A program made the position numbers and the translations under genes. Positions 20,709-32,330 of a stretch of 64,000 nt of DNA are shown here, one piece after another; within the stretch, counting starts at the first letter, position 1, and each line of letters starts with the position of its first letter. The stretch is from positions 2,209,316 to 2,273,315 of the forward strand of contig FN649729.1 in NCBI GenBank assembly GCA_000310025.1, read 5' to 3'. The stretch comes from Ectocarpus siliculosus. Its lineage: Eukaryota; Sar; Phaeophyceae; Ectocarpales; Ectocarpaceae. The notes below the pieces were generated by a model that saw only the letters and a list, made by a program, of their open reading frames with translations, searched no databases and had not been told where the DNA came from.

Positions 20709-23700
20709 TCAAGTCACGCCCCAGTTGTTTCTAGATACTTTGCTCGTTGTCTTAGAGCCACTCGCCTTTCGTTCATGGTCCGTCTCGTCGTCGCGTTGCT
20801 CATGCGAGGACTCGTCGAAAACGGAAGAATCTGACCTTTCCTCCAGGTCCAACGTCCGTAGGTGGTTTGGTTTTCTGCGGCTTCCCTGCGTAGCAGTAGT
20901 CCAGTGGTGTGCTAAAGGGTGGACCAATCAAAGCAGGTGGCGCCTAGGTGCGTTTCGGATCATGTACCGGGAGGTCTGGGAGTGCATACTGTACGCACAA
21001 AGATAAAACAAGGCGGGTCTGCAGGGGAAAGTAATTTCATCCCTAGTCACCTCGAGTATATTATTGGAGTCGGGCACAAAGCTCTCAAGTATCGCACATG
21101 CAACGCCTTACTTCTATACTTTGTACAAAGGCAGACAAGCGCAGATCGAACGGACTCAGTGTGGGCAGCGTGATCACCTGCGCCTCTGCGCTGAAGATAT
21201 CTCCTGTCCGACGACATCCCTTGTGGTCCCAAAAAGCGCCGCCCATGCTATCCCGAAGTAGGACAGCAGCAGGGAGGCAGCTGTCGTAATGATCAGGGTT
21301 AACCAGAACCAGGCGCTGCCGCCCATCACGCGCATCGTCCCCGATATTTGCGGCAGGTCCGCGGTGAAGAATGGTCTGTGGCGCAAGTACGACCGGGTCA
21401 GATTTCCTTCGATCTAAAGCCGATTTGGTCCGGGTCAGTCTGGGGTAGAGATGATGCAATATCCCGACAGAAAGATAAATTGTACCGCAGCGGAGAAGGG
21501 CGATCATGCGTTGAGAGTACCACCTGAGGTGACTGTTGAACCCTGGAGTGACATCGGCGATGTCCTTATTTCTTTGTCACTGATTTTTCAGGACGGGTTG
21601 CGCTCGGCACCGACGTCTGCGTGTCTATGGGCAATGGTACCCGCGTTTCGGTGCGTTGACCGCATTGCTTGGAATGTTGACCCTGTTGAACCAGATTGAA
21701 CAAGTCTGTGGCGTGGCTCCGTGGGAGCCGAAATGCTGTTTGTCTAACGAATGTACCCCTACCCTACCAATGTTGTGACATCTCCTTTCGACCTGGCGTT
21801 TTTGATTGAGCCGATATGGGTTTGCGCTAGCGTATGGAAGATGAAACAGGCTGTGACTAAATTCTGCAGCGTGCTATACGTGTATTCTGGCAGGCTGCTT
21901 GAGACCGTCCGTTCCCGCGCAGCACACGCCCTCAGGATTATTGCTTCGTACCGGCGGGGTTGGTTACATGCGTTCATGCCGGAATAGCGCCGTGTAGAAC
22001 AAAACCTGGGCCCCAACGTAAGTTGACCGCCCAAACATGTAATAACTGTGTACGTGGTCAAGCCTTATCAAAGAACGTTTCATTATTGTTCGCTCACATT
22101 TCCGAGAAGAAGAAAAAGGCGATGATGAAGGATCCTAGGGACAGTGCGAACACCGACACAAACACCGATGTCCAGAGCTTGTTCTCCATCGCTACACGCC
22201 CGTTTGCCACGAGGACGACGCAGAAAAATACTACCAAACCGTAGCCCCAGAGTCCGACCCCTCTCCCCTCCGGCAGGACGCCTCCGGCGCCGAGCGCACC
22301 CATGGGTAGAGCTGTCACGATACCTGCGTGAATTGCTCCTTCACTCATCCACCTGCTTCCAACGTTCATTGACGGGGCTTGAGAATATCACACCTTGTAT
22401 TGGTCGTCGCGCTTGCTGCAAGCCCTGTAGACTGCACGCCAAATTTCAGTTTACAGGCAGGCGAGCAAAGGCCCCGCCAAGCACTAGACTACGACAACAA
22501 AAGCGACATCGGTTATGATTAGGTAGGGTCTTGTCCTTAATTCACACGAAGGAGCACCGCTTGCTATTGCCCTAATTGCCGCGAAACCCCATCCCCACCA
22601 AAGTTGGGACGCAATCTCACCTCCAGAATATTTGAGGCGTGAGAAACACTCGTTGAATTCCATCCTGGTAGAGAATAGGGTGCGCCAATGCCACCTCCGA
22701 CGTTACGTCCTGGTTTGTGAAAATGAGGCAGAGGGCTCGTATTGCTTTGTTATGCGTATTTCTGCCCAATGAACGATGTCGGTTGTCGAGACAACTATCA
22801 AACCTGTATGGACCTAGCGCGCCTGAAGTTCATGCGAGTGTGTAGTGCGAAAGCTGAAGTGTCTTCTTGTGTTCGTGCATTTCTGGAGGTATCCGGCCGG
22901 GTAACGCACTAACATCCTGCCAAGGACCGAGTTTGCGAACAAGCAGTTCTCTGAGCTATGGGCGCTATTTGCGCGATGAGTCTCTACATTGGTGCTTACT
23001 TGGTCGAGAACCCCGAGGGCGATGATGGGAAGGCTGGTGAAAAAGACGTTGTAGCTCTGGTAGAGCAGGTCGTAGTAGAAGTTCTGACCGGAGGATAGCG
23101 AGAAGAAGGCGAAGAAGAACTGCGGCAGAACCAGCAGAGCGTTCTTGTAGAACATGTAAACCGTCACCTACAACATGTTCATTCGCGGAAGGGACGAAGC
23201 GGGCACAAAACCTAACCCTTGAGCATGGGGGCCACAAAGACAAGAGACTCTCGCACCTCAGGCGCGACCCGAGGGTGATGTGCTGTGGGACCAAGGACGG
23301 CTACAAGCCGCTCCTTGTTGTGGAGCATGTTCCACACGAAAGAAATTGTCGAATGGTGACTTCAACCTCGTTGAGAGTAAGCTGGATGAACAATTATTTT
23401 CCAGAGCAACAATGATAGAAGCATATTAGGGCCGGGATGTTCCAAGTGCCGGCGAACCATCTTCCGCGAGGGGATGGTTCACAAACCAAGTGTGCCCCAT
23501 CGTCAAAAAGGCTGCAAAAGATACGGTGAACGAGGAAGCACTTGGCTGCCGCAAGAACGGGTTTAGTCTTGCTGCGAAACAATACAAGGCACAAACGACT
23601 TCCCTGGGTAGAGGGCGGTGTGCGCGTAGAATCACACGCGGCTTTCCTGCTCAATGACATTTCATCACAAGCACCGCACCTTGCAGATTCTGCGATAACT

Positions 23701-26700
23701 CCAGCGGCCGTGCACCAGGAGCAGCTTCTTCAAGAACCGGAACTGACCTAGGCTGTAGTCCGAGTTATTCACCGCTTGCGCTCCCTCTAGCCCGTGGATG
23801 CCAACGCCGACGTGCGCCGACTGCGGGATGGGACAAGACAGGTCACAAAGAGAAGAGAGAACACACGCGCGATGGATTTCAATGGAGGACGTTTTACTCT
23901 GTTTGACAGTAGGTCCAAAACATAGGATCGTCCACATCATCAACAGAGTAGCTGACAGCATCGCAGCACGCGACACGTCCGTCCTCCCCACTCGGCCCGC
24001 AAGAACGTGAATGGTGCACCCACACTCCTGCCGAGCAGCCCCCCCCCTCAACGGCGCTTCTACGCCTTACAATGCACTCGTGCGTAGGAGAGGGACGAAC
24101 GAAGCACGATATTCGGGTTGTACCTGCAGCATAGGAACGTCGTTGGCCCCGTCTCCCACGCTAAGAGTCACCGCGCTGGGGCTGGCCGTGCGAACCATGT
24201 TCACCACCAGGCTCTTCTGGCGGGGGCTGACTCGCGCGCAGACGACGCTCGCACACAGCTGGCACAGGAACACGAAGTCTCTCTCTAGCCCATATTGAGT
24301 TATTCCCTGAATTGTAGTCAGTGGTTGTTCATGTTCCAAGCGCGCGGGCGAGTGCGAGTTAGGCTGACGAAAGGGAGCACGTGGTCGGGCAGCCGAACGG
24401 GGAGAACCGCCTGGATACTCCTGACTGAGGGGAAGTCATGACATGGCGGGAAAAATGTCACCAGTAGAAGTGCTTTCTTTCGTGTTGGAGGCTTGCCAGC
24501 ACACCACATCTTACCCCCCCCAGAACAATACCAGCAAACTCACGCTGAGAGCGTAGGTGTCGACCACGATGGCGGTCTCAGAGGACGCTCCCGCCGCCCC
24601 TGTCCTCAACTTCGTAGCCTTTGTCGTTAACTCGCTCATCAACCTGCCCATGCCAACCAAAACGGGCCTGTTGTTGTCACCCGAGCAGCTAGGTCTAGAC
24701 TACACGACTGCCGTGAAACACGGCTGCAGTGAAAACGCCAGCCAGGGGAAGGTGAGAAGAAACAGATGGCCGTATGCGTGACAGCTTTGGGCGCAGGACA
24801 CCTATCAATGCAGTGCATGACGGTTCAAGGCAATCTGATAATGAAGTAGAACAACCTCGTGCGTTCAAGCTCCTCGTGCCCGACTCTGTACCGACGTGCT
24901 TTCTCTGCCCTTCCTTCCCACACACCACCTCTCACCCTCGAAGTGACCCCTCGGAGGGGACGCCGCTGGCATCAAGCTCCAGGCTTGTCCGCTCCACCGT
25001 CACCACCACGTCATCATCGATAGCACCCTTCTTACCACTCCCTTTCCCGCCCACCCGTCCCCCCTGCCCGGTGTTGTTGTCGGTTTCGCCCTCCTCTTCG
25101 TCTTCGTCCGCACAGAGGCGGAGGGTGGTCATGTCCGTGTTGAGGAGACTGCAGCTGTGCCCAATGTTGATGGCGGTGTCAACCTTGTCTCCCGTCAGCA
25201 TCCATACCTAGCAGACGGCAGAGATTTCGGGCAAAAGACGGAGATCCGGTCCCAAGGGTGGATGGCGAGCAAACGTCAAGGACCTACGGCGATAAATATC
25301 CTGTGTTTTGTTCCTTCAAGAATTCTTTGGTTAGGAGGTGACAAAAGGTTCGGAAGGATGCATGTCGTCGGCTCATTTCAGCGTGACAGCCAATACATAT
25401 TGTGGGTCTACGTACGGTTCGTACCGCCATCTTTGTGGGGCGTTTCGTAATTTTCCTCACCTTCGTGCCGGCTTTGCGCAGGTAGTTGAGCGCGTCCGGC
25501 ACCCCGTCCTGCAGTTTGTCCTCGATGGCTGTGACCCCCTGTATCTCTAATCCTTGCTCCATTACCTCCATTGCCGCCTTGAGCTGTTGAAGTACACAGC
25601 GACGCAAACAGTGGTTATCTCTGTGTGGGTGTTCTACAGTACACGTGTTGTATGCTTGACTCGCCGCGTCGTTGACGACGCGAGTTGACGTGTTCAGCAT
25701 TACCTACTTTAGGAGAAAGAGCGACGGGTTCCGTTGGCACAGGCAAACCGCGTTTGAAGGCGGTCAAGCTCTGGAAGTAGAGCTACAAGCAAGTAGTGCC
25801 ATGAGAGAGAAAAAAGGGGGAATTTCTTCCAGGCAGACCCCCACGAAACCGTCACTGGTTAGTCACACCTCTATTGCAAATGATTTGCCGCAGCTTACCG
25901 ATCAATGCTGAAAATTCGGTTCATTGTCTTGAAAGAGCACTTCTCGCTTCTAGAGGCACGACTTTGATTGGACGGAGGCAAAAGCAGAATTTCAAGGCTA
26001 AGGAGTGCGTTGGACCTTCTCTTCTCGGCCCTTCATGCTGGTCTCAGCCGCCTGGAAATCTGAGAGCCATTCCAGGTACTGCTCCTCCGACCGTTCCGTC
26101 TTCGCGGTCAGCAGCGTTCGAAGACCTTCATGGCACAACATCAGCGTGTCGACCAAGAGGGTTGACGGAAACAGGCGACGCAGCGAGGCAGAGACTGATG
26201 GATAACCGGCAATGCGATTACCATGCTGTGGACATTGCCAACTAATTGAACACGGGGAAAAGAGGAGCGCACGACCCCTAAACGCTAGCTCTTGTCTGGT
26301 GCCTCAGTTTCATTCCTGCTTGCATGTAGCGAGCATGGTTGAGCCGAAGGACGAATCGTCGCATTCGATCATGTCTGCCCTCCGTCAGGCGCTCATCCCG
26401 AGCAAACACTCACCGTCTCGCGTAAATTCGGCGATGTTCTCCTTCACCGTCTTCACGAGCTCCGCGGGGTTCTTCGCCAAGTCTAGCCGCTCCAATATTA
26501 CGTTGTCCGCCCCCTTGCAGTACACCACCACCCCTCCCGTCCCCTTTCGTACAACCACAGAGCTCCGTTTTCGGTCGCTCGTGAAAGGAAAGGTGTGCAG
26601 GACATGGAAGATCTTTTCCTCCACCTCCTCTTCCTCTCCCCCCACTACAGGGGAACCCCCGCAGACATCTGCCCCCCCGCCCGTGGAAAGGGGCGGGGGG

Positions 26701-29700
26701 GGAGACATAGAGGAGATCTTAGCGCCACCCCCGGCGTTCTGTTGCTGCATCGACAAGGATGTGCTGCCACATCGCCCCCCGCGAGCGCTGTTGCTGCTTC
26801 CCGAAGACGTCGGCTTCGAGGTGGGCTGTGATGCCAGCGGCTGCTCGTGCCGGGTGGTGACGGCGACGGTAATGTCCTTCCCGTCCCGCCGGAGAAAGCG
26901 GTGCCCGAAGTGGGAGGCCGCGTAGATGAGGGCACCCTCGTCTGGGTTCGAGGCAGAGTAGACCACGCTGCCGTCCTGCTGCTGCTCTGGCTGGACCTGT
27001 GCGTCCGTCGGGGGCGCACGCGCGAGCGAAGGGATCACCAACGGGAATCGGAACAGTAGAATCATCGGTCGTAAAGGAATATGAATGGCGTTGTTCGTTC
27101 TGGACATCCTAGACGTTATACAGAGCTCCGCGAAAGTTTCCGCGCGTGAGTAAAGCGCGTCCCGTGCGTTGTGTAGGTTGAGTTCAAGTTGATATATTCA
27201 TGTCCTGGCGGAACGCTCGCGTGTTACATAACCCTACCTCTATGACGTAGATACATTGTTACGGGGTGGAAATTCTGGGGGTCTGCCCTTCGATATGACG
27301 GCGATACGCATCACGAAACGACATCATGATATATAGAGTACCTAGCACATCAACAACACCCCTTCCCGGCATGGCCTTCACGAGGCTCTTCTCTCCAACG
27401 TTCTGACCAAGGGCGCACTCCGTAGGGGTTGGAAACGTCCGCCGAAAGTTCGCATACCTCGTGGTTCAAGGCAAGGTGGAGGTAGAACTCAACAGCGGCT
27501 TCGTGCAGAGGGTGCGCCTTGTTCTCCACCACCCTCGAGAATTCGGGATCGATGAAGTTCACGTGCGGCGTCCGCTTCGCCCCCGGCGGCAGCGGGGGTA
27601 CTGTCGGCACAGGAAGACCGTTCCTAAGGCGGTAGTTTAGGCCAATCTCGGTCGTGCCTAGGCCAAACATTTGGCCGCGAATGCTGGTTGTTGTTGTTGG
27701 CGTGATTAAGAGGGGTGCGCGAGGGCGAGTTGCAGGAGATGAGGAAGGGAACGGAGATTGTTGAAGGCTACAAAAAGTGGGTGATAGAGCCCTGGTCTGC
27801 CTCTGCCGTTGTTTGAATGTCGTTCGGCCAAGTTCTGACATTTAGTTGAACCGTGTTCGATGCAGCGGAGGTCGTGTTCTTACGCATGTGAACCGCCCGC
27901 ACCGAAGACATACTCTAGGATAGCTGGTGCTAAAGCTGACACGACTGGGCTTTCAAAGCTAGGAGTGGCCTAAACTTGAGCCCTTGGTGAAGACAGCATC
28001 TCGTTTCGAGAAATCTAGTCTCACTCGCGTATGACTATCATGAGCCACAGCGTGCCCTAACGCCTTGCACGGTAGCAGCCCCGAAGACCTGACAATGTGT
28101 TCCTTTGTCTAAGGCTGCACCGGCTTGAACGTTTGTACGCTGCACAGCACCCAGAGCCATTGCTCAATCACTTCATCATCAGCACGGGGGCTGAGGCTTA
28201 AGTCATGTGCGCGACACGACACCACTAGGGTCCACGTCACCGTCCTCGTCGTCCTTCGCCAGGCTTGAGCCTACCTGCACTTCCGGAAGTTCATGATGTT
28301 GCACGTCAAGGTACCCGTCTTATCGCTGAAAATGTGCTTCACCCGGCCGAGGTCCTCGTTCAGCTCGCTCGACCTCACCTGTTGGCCGACATAGCAATAA
28401 TAGCGCCTTATACACGTGCGCATCATCAGCCGCCTCGACGGCAACACACAGTGGTTCTGGGTAAACGAGAACCGGAGATTTTCGCCGACGGCTGTGCAGT
28501 CAGCGTAGCGGGGTAAGGCGGGTGAGTCGCAATTGGTGAATGGGCGGCGAAAGGGGGGCGCGCGACACCCTCTCATTAGTTGTCGGCAGTAGCGTTTGCA
28601 GGAACAAACCTGCGCGGGCATCGGTCTCTTCGTCCCGTCGAACTCCCGGGCCTCGTGGTACATCTGCCTGTCCCACGCGATGAACTTGGACTGAAAAACC
28701 TTGACCATATCGAGCGTGATGAGCAGGGAGATCGGCACGAAGTTGGTGAAGATGATGATGAAGGACCAGAACTTGAGGAAAGCGACGAGGGCCGGGGACT
28801 GGGGTTCCTCGTCCTGCCCCAGAATGAAGTACATGTTCTCCACGTCGGACCCGGCGGCTCGAATCCCGGCGAAAACGGCGGCCACAAGACACAAAAATAT
28901 CTGCGGCCGTTTTCCCGAGGGTACGGGGCGGGGGGCGGGAAAGATTGAAAGTTTTTGGAGACAACCTTGGTTTGTGCTTACTGTCGTCGGGGGAATCGCG
29001 ATCTAATCGAAGCGCCGTTTGTAGGTAACTTTAGGCTCTTATCTCTCGGCGGAAGCAACCTGCTCTTACGCGCTGTTCGGCCAACGCTCGAGCCAACTAC
29101 TTCCTGACTCGTTTGCCCAGTTTCCTGGTGGAACACATCCGAAGAGAAGAATACTCGAATGAATATGGAAGCATCACATGCGCGTTTTCCCCGCACCATA
29201 AAGTGCAATCCTCAACACCAACACATTTCTACAGATAGTATCACACCACGGCCAAACACGCTAACACCATACGATGACACACAACAACTCCAACAACCTA
29301 CCTGCACGCACAGCACGTGGAGAGTCTCCCGATCGACATAAGGTTTGAGGGAGGACGACTTCGGAGCGGGCTCGGCTGCGTTCATCTGGATCTTCGTCTC
29401 CCGCCCCGTGTACACCACCACTCCCCGACACCACTCGGTGTTCCGCAGCTGACACCCCCTCAAGAGTATATTCTTACCTTGCAGCGGTATTCGTTCGCCC
29501 CCTTGCAGCTTTCCACCGGGCGCGGAAGTAAAGGAAGGGGGCAAGAGAAAGAACATCGGTATGATTTTCGGCGTGCGCGGACAAGGTAGGGGGCAGTTGT
29601 CGTCCCGGCAACACATCTTCTTCTCTTATCCAAGTGATCGGTCATACGGGAGCTGTGCTTCGAAAACCCTCGCTTCAGTTCTAGAAAACATTATTTATCG

Positions 29701-31355
29701 AAACGATGATTTTTCGGTCCGGGATTGCAGGCTAGTATCCCATCGACGGCCTGCTCAAAGACTCGAGCCAGCGTCAAATGCAGCAAGACTTTCCCCCGAG
29801 GGCACACAATGCTCTGTGTGCAGGGCGTACAAAACTAGGACACAACTCATGTTTCTGTACGGTATCTGCTTTGGAGTGGTTGCTAATCCCCTTACCACCA
29901 ACGCGCCGTCGAAGTGCTCAAGCTTCTGGTTGGGCAGATCGCACTCCACCAAGGCGCCCTTCGCCGCCAACGCCAGCACACTTCCTTGTTCGCCCCCAGC
30001 TAACCCCCCTGCCGACTCCGCGACAGCGGCTGCGCCGTCGGCAGCGGCAATCACCGCCCGAAGATCCGGGCTCACAACCCGTGGCTTCAGGTTAGTCTCA
30101 CCGTCGAGATTAGAGGTCAAAACGAAGCAAGTTCCTTTGGGGTCGCTGCACGACAGCATCACCAGATCCGCCGGGATATTTTCTCGATTTCGGATCTCCA
30201 GCACGTCTCCCACCTGAACGTCCATCCAAGGTACTTCTTCCGTGGCGGCAGGCGGTCGCGGTTTACTGCCCCTGATGCTGCCTCCCGAGTTTTTTCTTTC
30301 TTTCCCACCGCGGCCGCCACCACCTTTTCCTCCCGCAACGCTGTTTCTTCGCTGGCCGGGTACGACGAGTCGTGTTACAGTTCGCGAGTTCTCTTGCGCG
30401 TCCGCCTGGTGCCGAGTGAAGTCTTCAATTCCATCTTTGGTGGACGTTGCCTGGGGTCATCGTGACATTAGTACTGGTGAGCTTGGGATGCCCTTACTAA
30501 CGCCGTGGTGCAGGGGGATCAAAGTGCACACAAGAGAATGGAACGCAGGCGATGACAGCATACTTGATACATGTCCCAAACATGCGAGCAACGATAGAGT
30601 TTCCATTCTGTCGACAACGGGGTGAAGGAAGCACCCATGTACATGCACCTCGACAGTCGAATTCGCTCGTAGACTACTGTAGGCTATCGGATACCATTCA
30701 CCCGCCAGGACTCACAATGAGGACGGCCGTGAGCGGGGCGAGCGTCGTGGGCGTACCACCGGTAATACTTATGGGCTTGATGCATTGGAGGATCGATATC
30801 CCCAGGAAGTACACGTTGGCCGGACGATGAAACTGTTCCCACAGATTCTTGAACACGAAGTTGAGCGCAGTGTACTGTGATGTTTTTTATGGGCATTTGA
30901 GGCACGAAACGAGCCGTGCATAGTTTCAATCAGAGGTGATCCAGCAAACGGAGGGAGATATGCGAATTCACCACTTCACACGCCACATTGCCGATCGGTC
31001 CTATCAGGGAGATGTGGCTGGAATGCAAATGCTACCTTGCTGCTGTTTGTGCACACGCAGTTCTTACGTTCTTATCCATTTTTTCTGCTGTGTTGTGGAC
31101 CTGGAACAGATCGACTTCGAAGTTTGCAATTAGCTAGCAAACCACATTTCTAGAAACATGTTTTCAGCACTGCCGCTGCTGTAGCGCCAGTTATACCTTA
31201 GAGGTGACCACTTCGTTCGCCATGTGTCCAGGACCAGTCACAGGCGGGCCGATTCGGTGAGGTTCCTTTGAGAGAGATTGCTCGTTCTCCGTGTCGCGGC
31301 CGATATGTACGGTGCGGAATGTGGGTGGCGGTATCTGCAGTACCCAGAACCACAT
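20709..31355 (-). CDS. P4-type ATPase (phospholipid flippase catalytic subunit), 19 exons
   Basis: Moves phospholipids from the outer to the cytosolic leaflet. Exons, 5' to 3': 31355-31197, 30874-30716, 30450-29896, 29508-29302, 28900-28610, 28378-28275, 27683-27458, 26996-26414, 26125-26016, 25577-25461, 25207-24936, 24667-24544, 24306-24124, 23820-23680, 23167-23000, 22916-22849, 22352-22098, 21375-21178, 20874-20709; about 1,361 residues. P4 landmarks: [13 protein letters not shown] (TM1 entry), DGETNLK (actuator), [19 protein letters not shown] (phosphorylated Asp, about 476), [12 protein letters not shown] and KGADNVI (nucleotide domain), [19 protein letters not shown] (about 1018), HGRWSYRR and DQDV. 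Long Gly/Ser insertions interrupt the actuator and N domains. Uncertain points: the first exon (ATG 31355, or an upstream exon splicing at 31334), the donor of exon 16, and the last acceptor (20874 or 20885, giving different tails). Confidence 0.9.
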
Positions 31356-32330
31356 GGGCGCCGCCACCGCCATTACAGCAGAACACGAAAAGTGCAACAT
31401 GTGATACTTTCGTACTTTCGATGAAGGCAATGGGTCAATGTAATGTTGTCCGAGAACATGCCTAGATGAGAAAGCGTGCCGCCTGCGCTGGTTTTCTAGG
31501 TGTTCACCCTCTCTGGACTACATATGTATGTTCCGTGGACTGGGCATGATATGAAGACAATAGCAACGGCGACATAAAAAACCAACAGGAAGAATATGGA
31601 TTAGTTGGTGTCAGGGCTGGTCGACGCAGGATTCGGTGTAAGAATTGGCCACACAGCAACGGTCTCCGGCTATTGTAGCCGTTATTGTAGCCGAGTCTAT
31701 AAATTACGCGTCACAGCGCGGGAAAGGTGGAAATGAAGACAGAGAAGTGAGCGATGATACCTATGGGCACCTGGGAGCTGCGAAGCAGTCCGTGATGCCG
31801 GAGCTCAGGCGTCTTGGCGAGTTGAATTCGAATATTACAGGTGCATGACTACATATGCAAATAAAGACGACCTGACCTCGGGGCAACCTGAGCATGCGCC
31901 CGGCCCACAGACACGGGGAACAGAATCAACCACACAAAACACGTACCTCTTGTGTACCCCCCAGCAGGCTCGACCCCCTCCGAAGTGCTCCCTGCATTTC
32001 TGATCGCCAGTTTTACGTGTGACGCGCATACATCTAAGCTCATGGGCCGGGGATGCACATGGTGTGGATGGGAGCACGACCAGACCCGAGCGCGTATCTA
32101 TTGTCCTGAACGCGAAAAGATTCGCAGAAGCCACGACAGTTACACGACAGTCAGGCACGACGTATTCCCGCCGCAAAAAAATGAGAACCTGCTCTCGTAC
32201 AGCAGTACAGGGAAAGTGTACCTACTGCTGTAGTAGCGTAGTAGCCAAACGACTACCCACTTGTTCGCACACCTCTACACCCACACCGATGTACCGAGGC
32301 TGACGAGGAAACCTGCGACCCTCGAGGGCA
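31356..32330. promoter_or_regulatory. Head-to-head spacer between flippase and channel copy A
   Basis: This is about 1 kb between two divergent start codons, so it probably holds both promoters. It may also hold an unrecognised first flippase exon. Two copies of the dispersed 10-mer lie in inverted orientation at 32198-32207 (TACAGCAGTA) and 32223-32232 (TACTGCTGTA), 99-133 bp before the channel ATG. No classical core-promoter motif is clear. Confidence 0.4.

Noticed and set aside
26385-26925. Plus-strand open frames across the flippase nucleotide-binding exon
   Set aside because: The minus strand there encodes [12 protein letters not shown] and KGADNVI, clear P4-ATPase motifs; the plus frames are antisense shadows.
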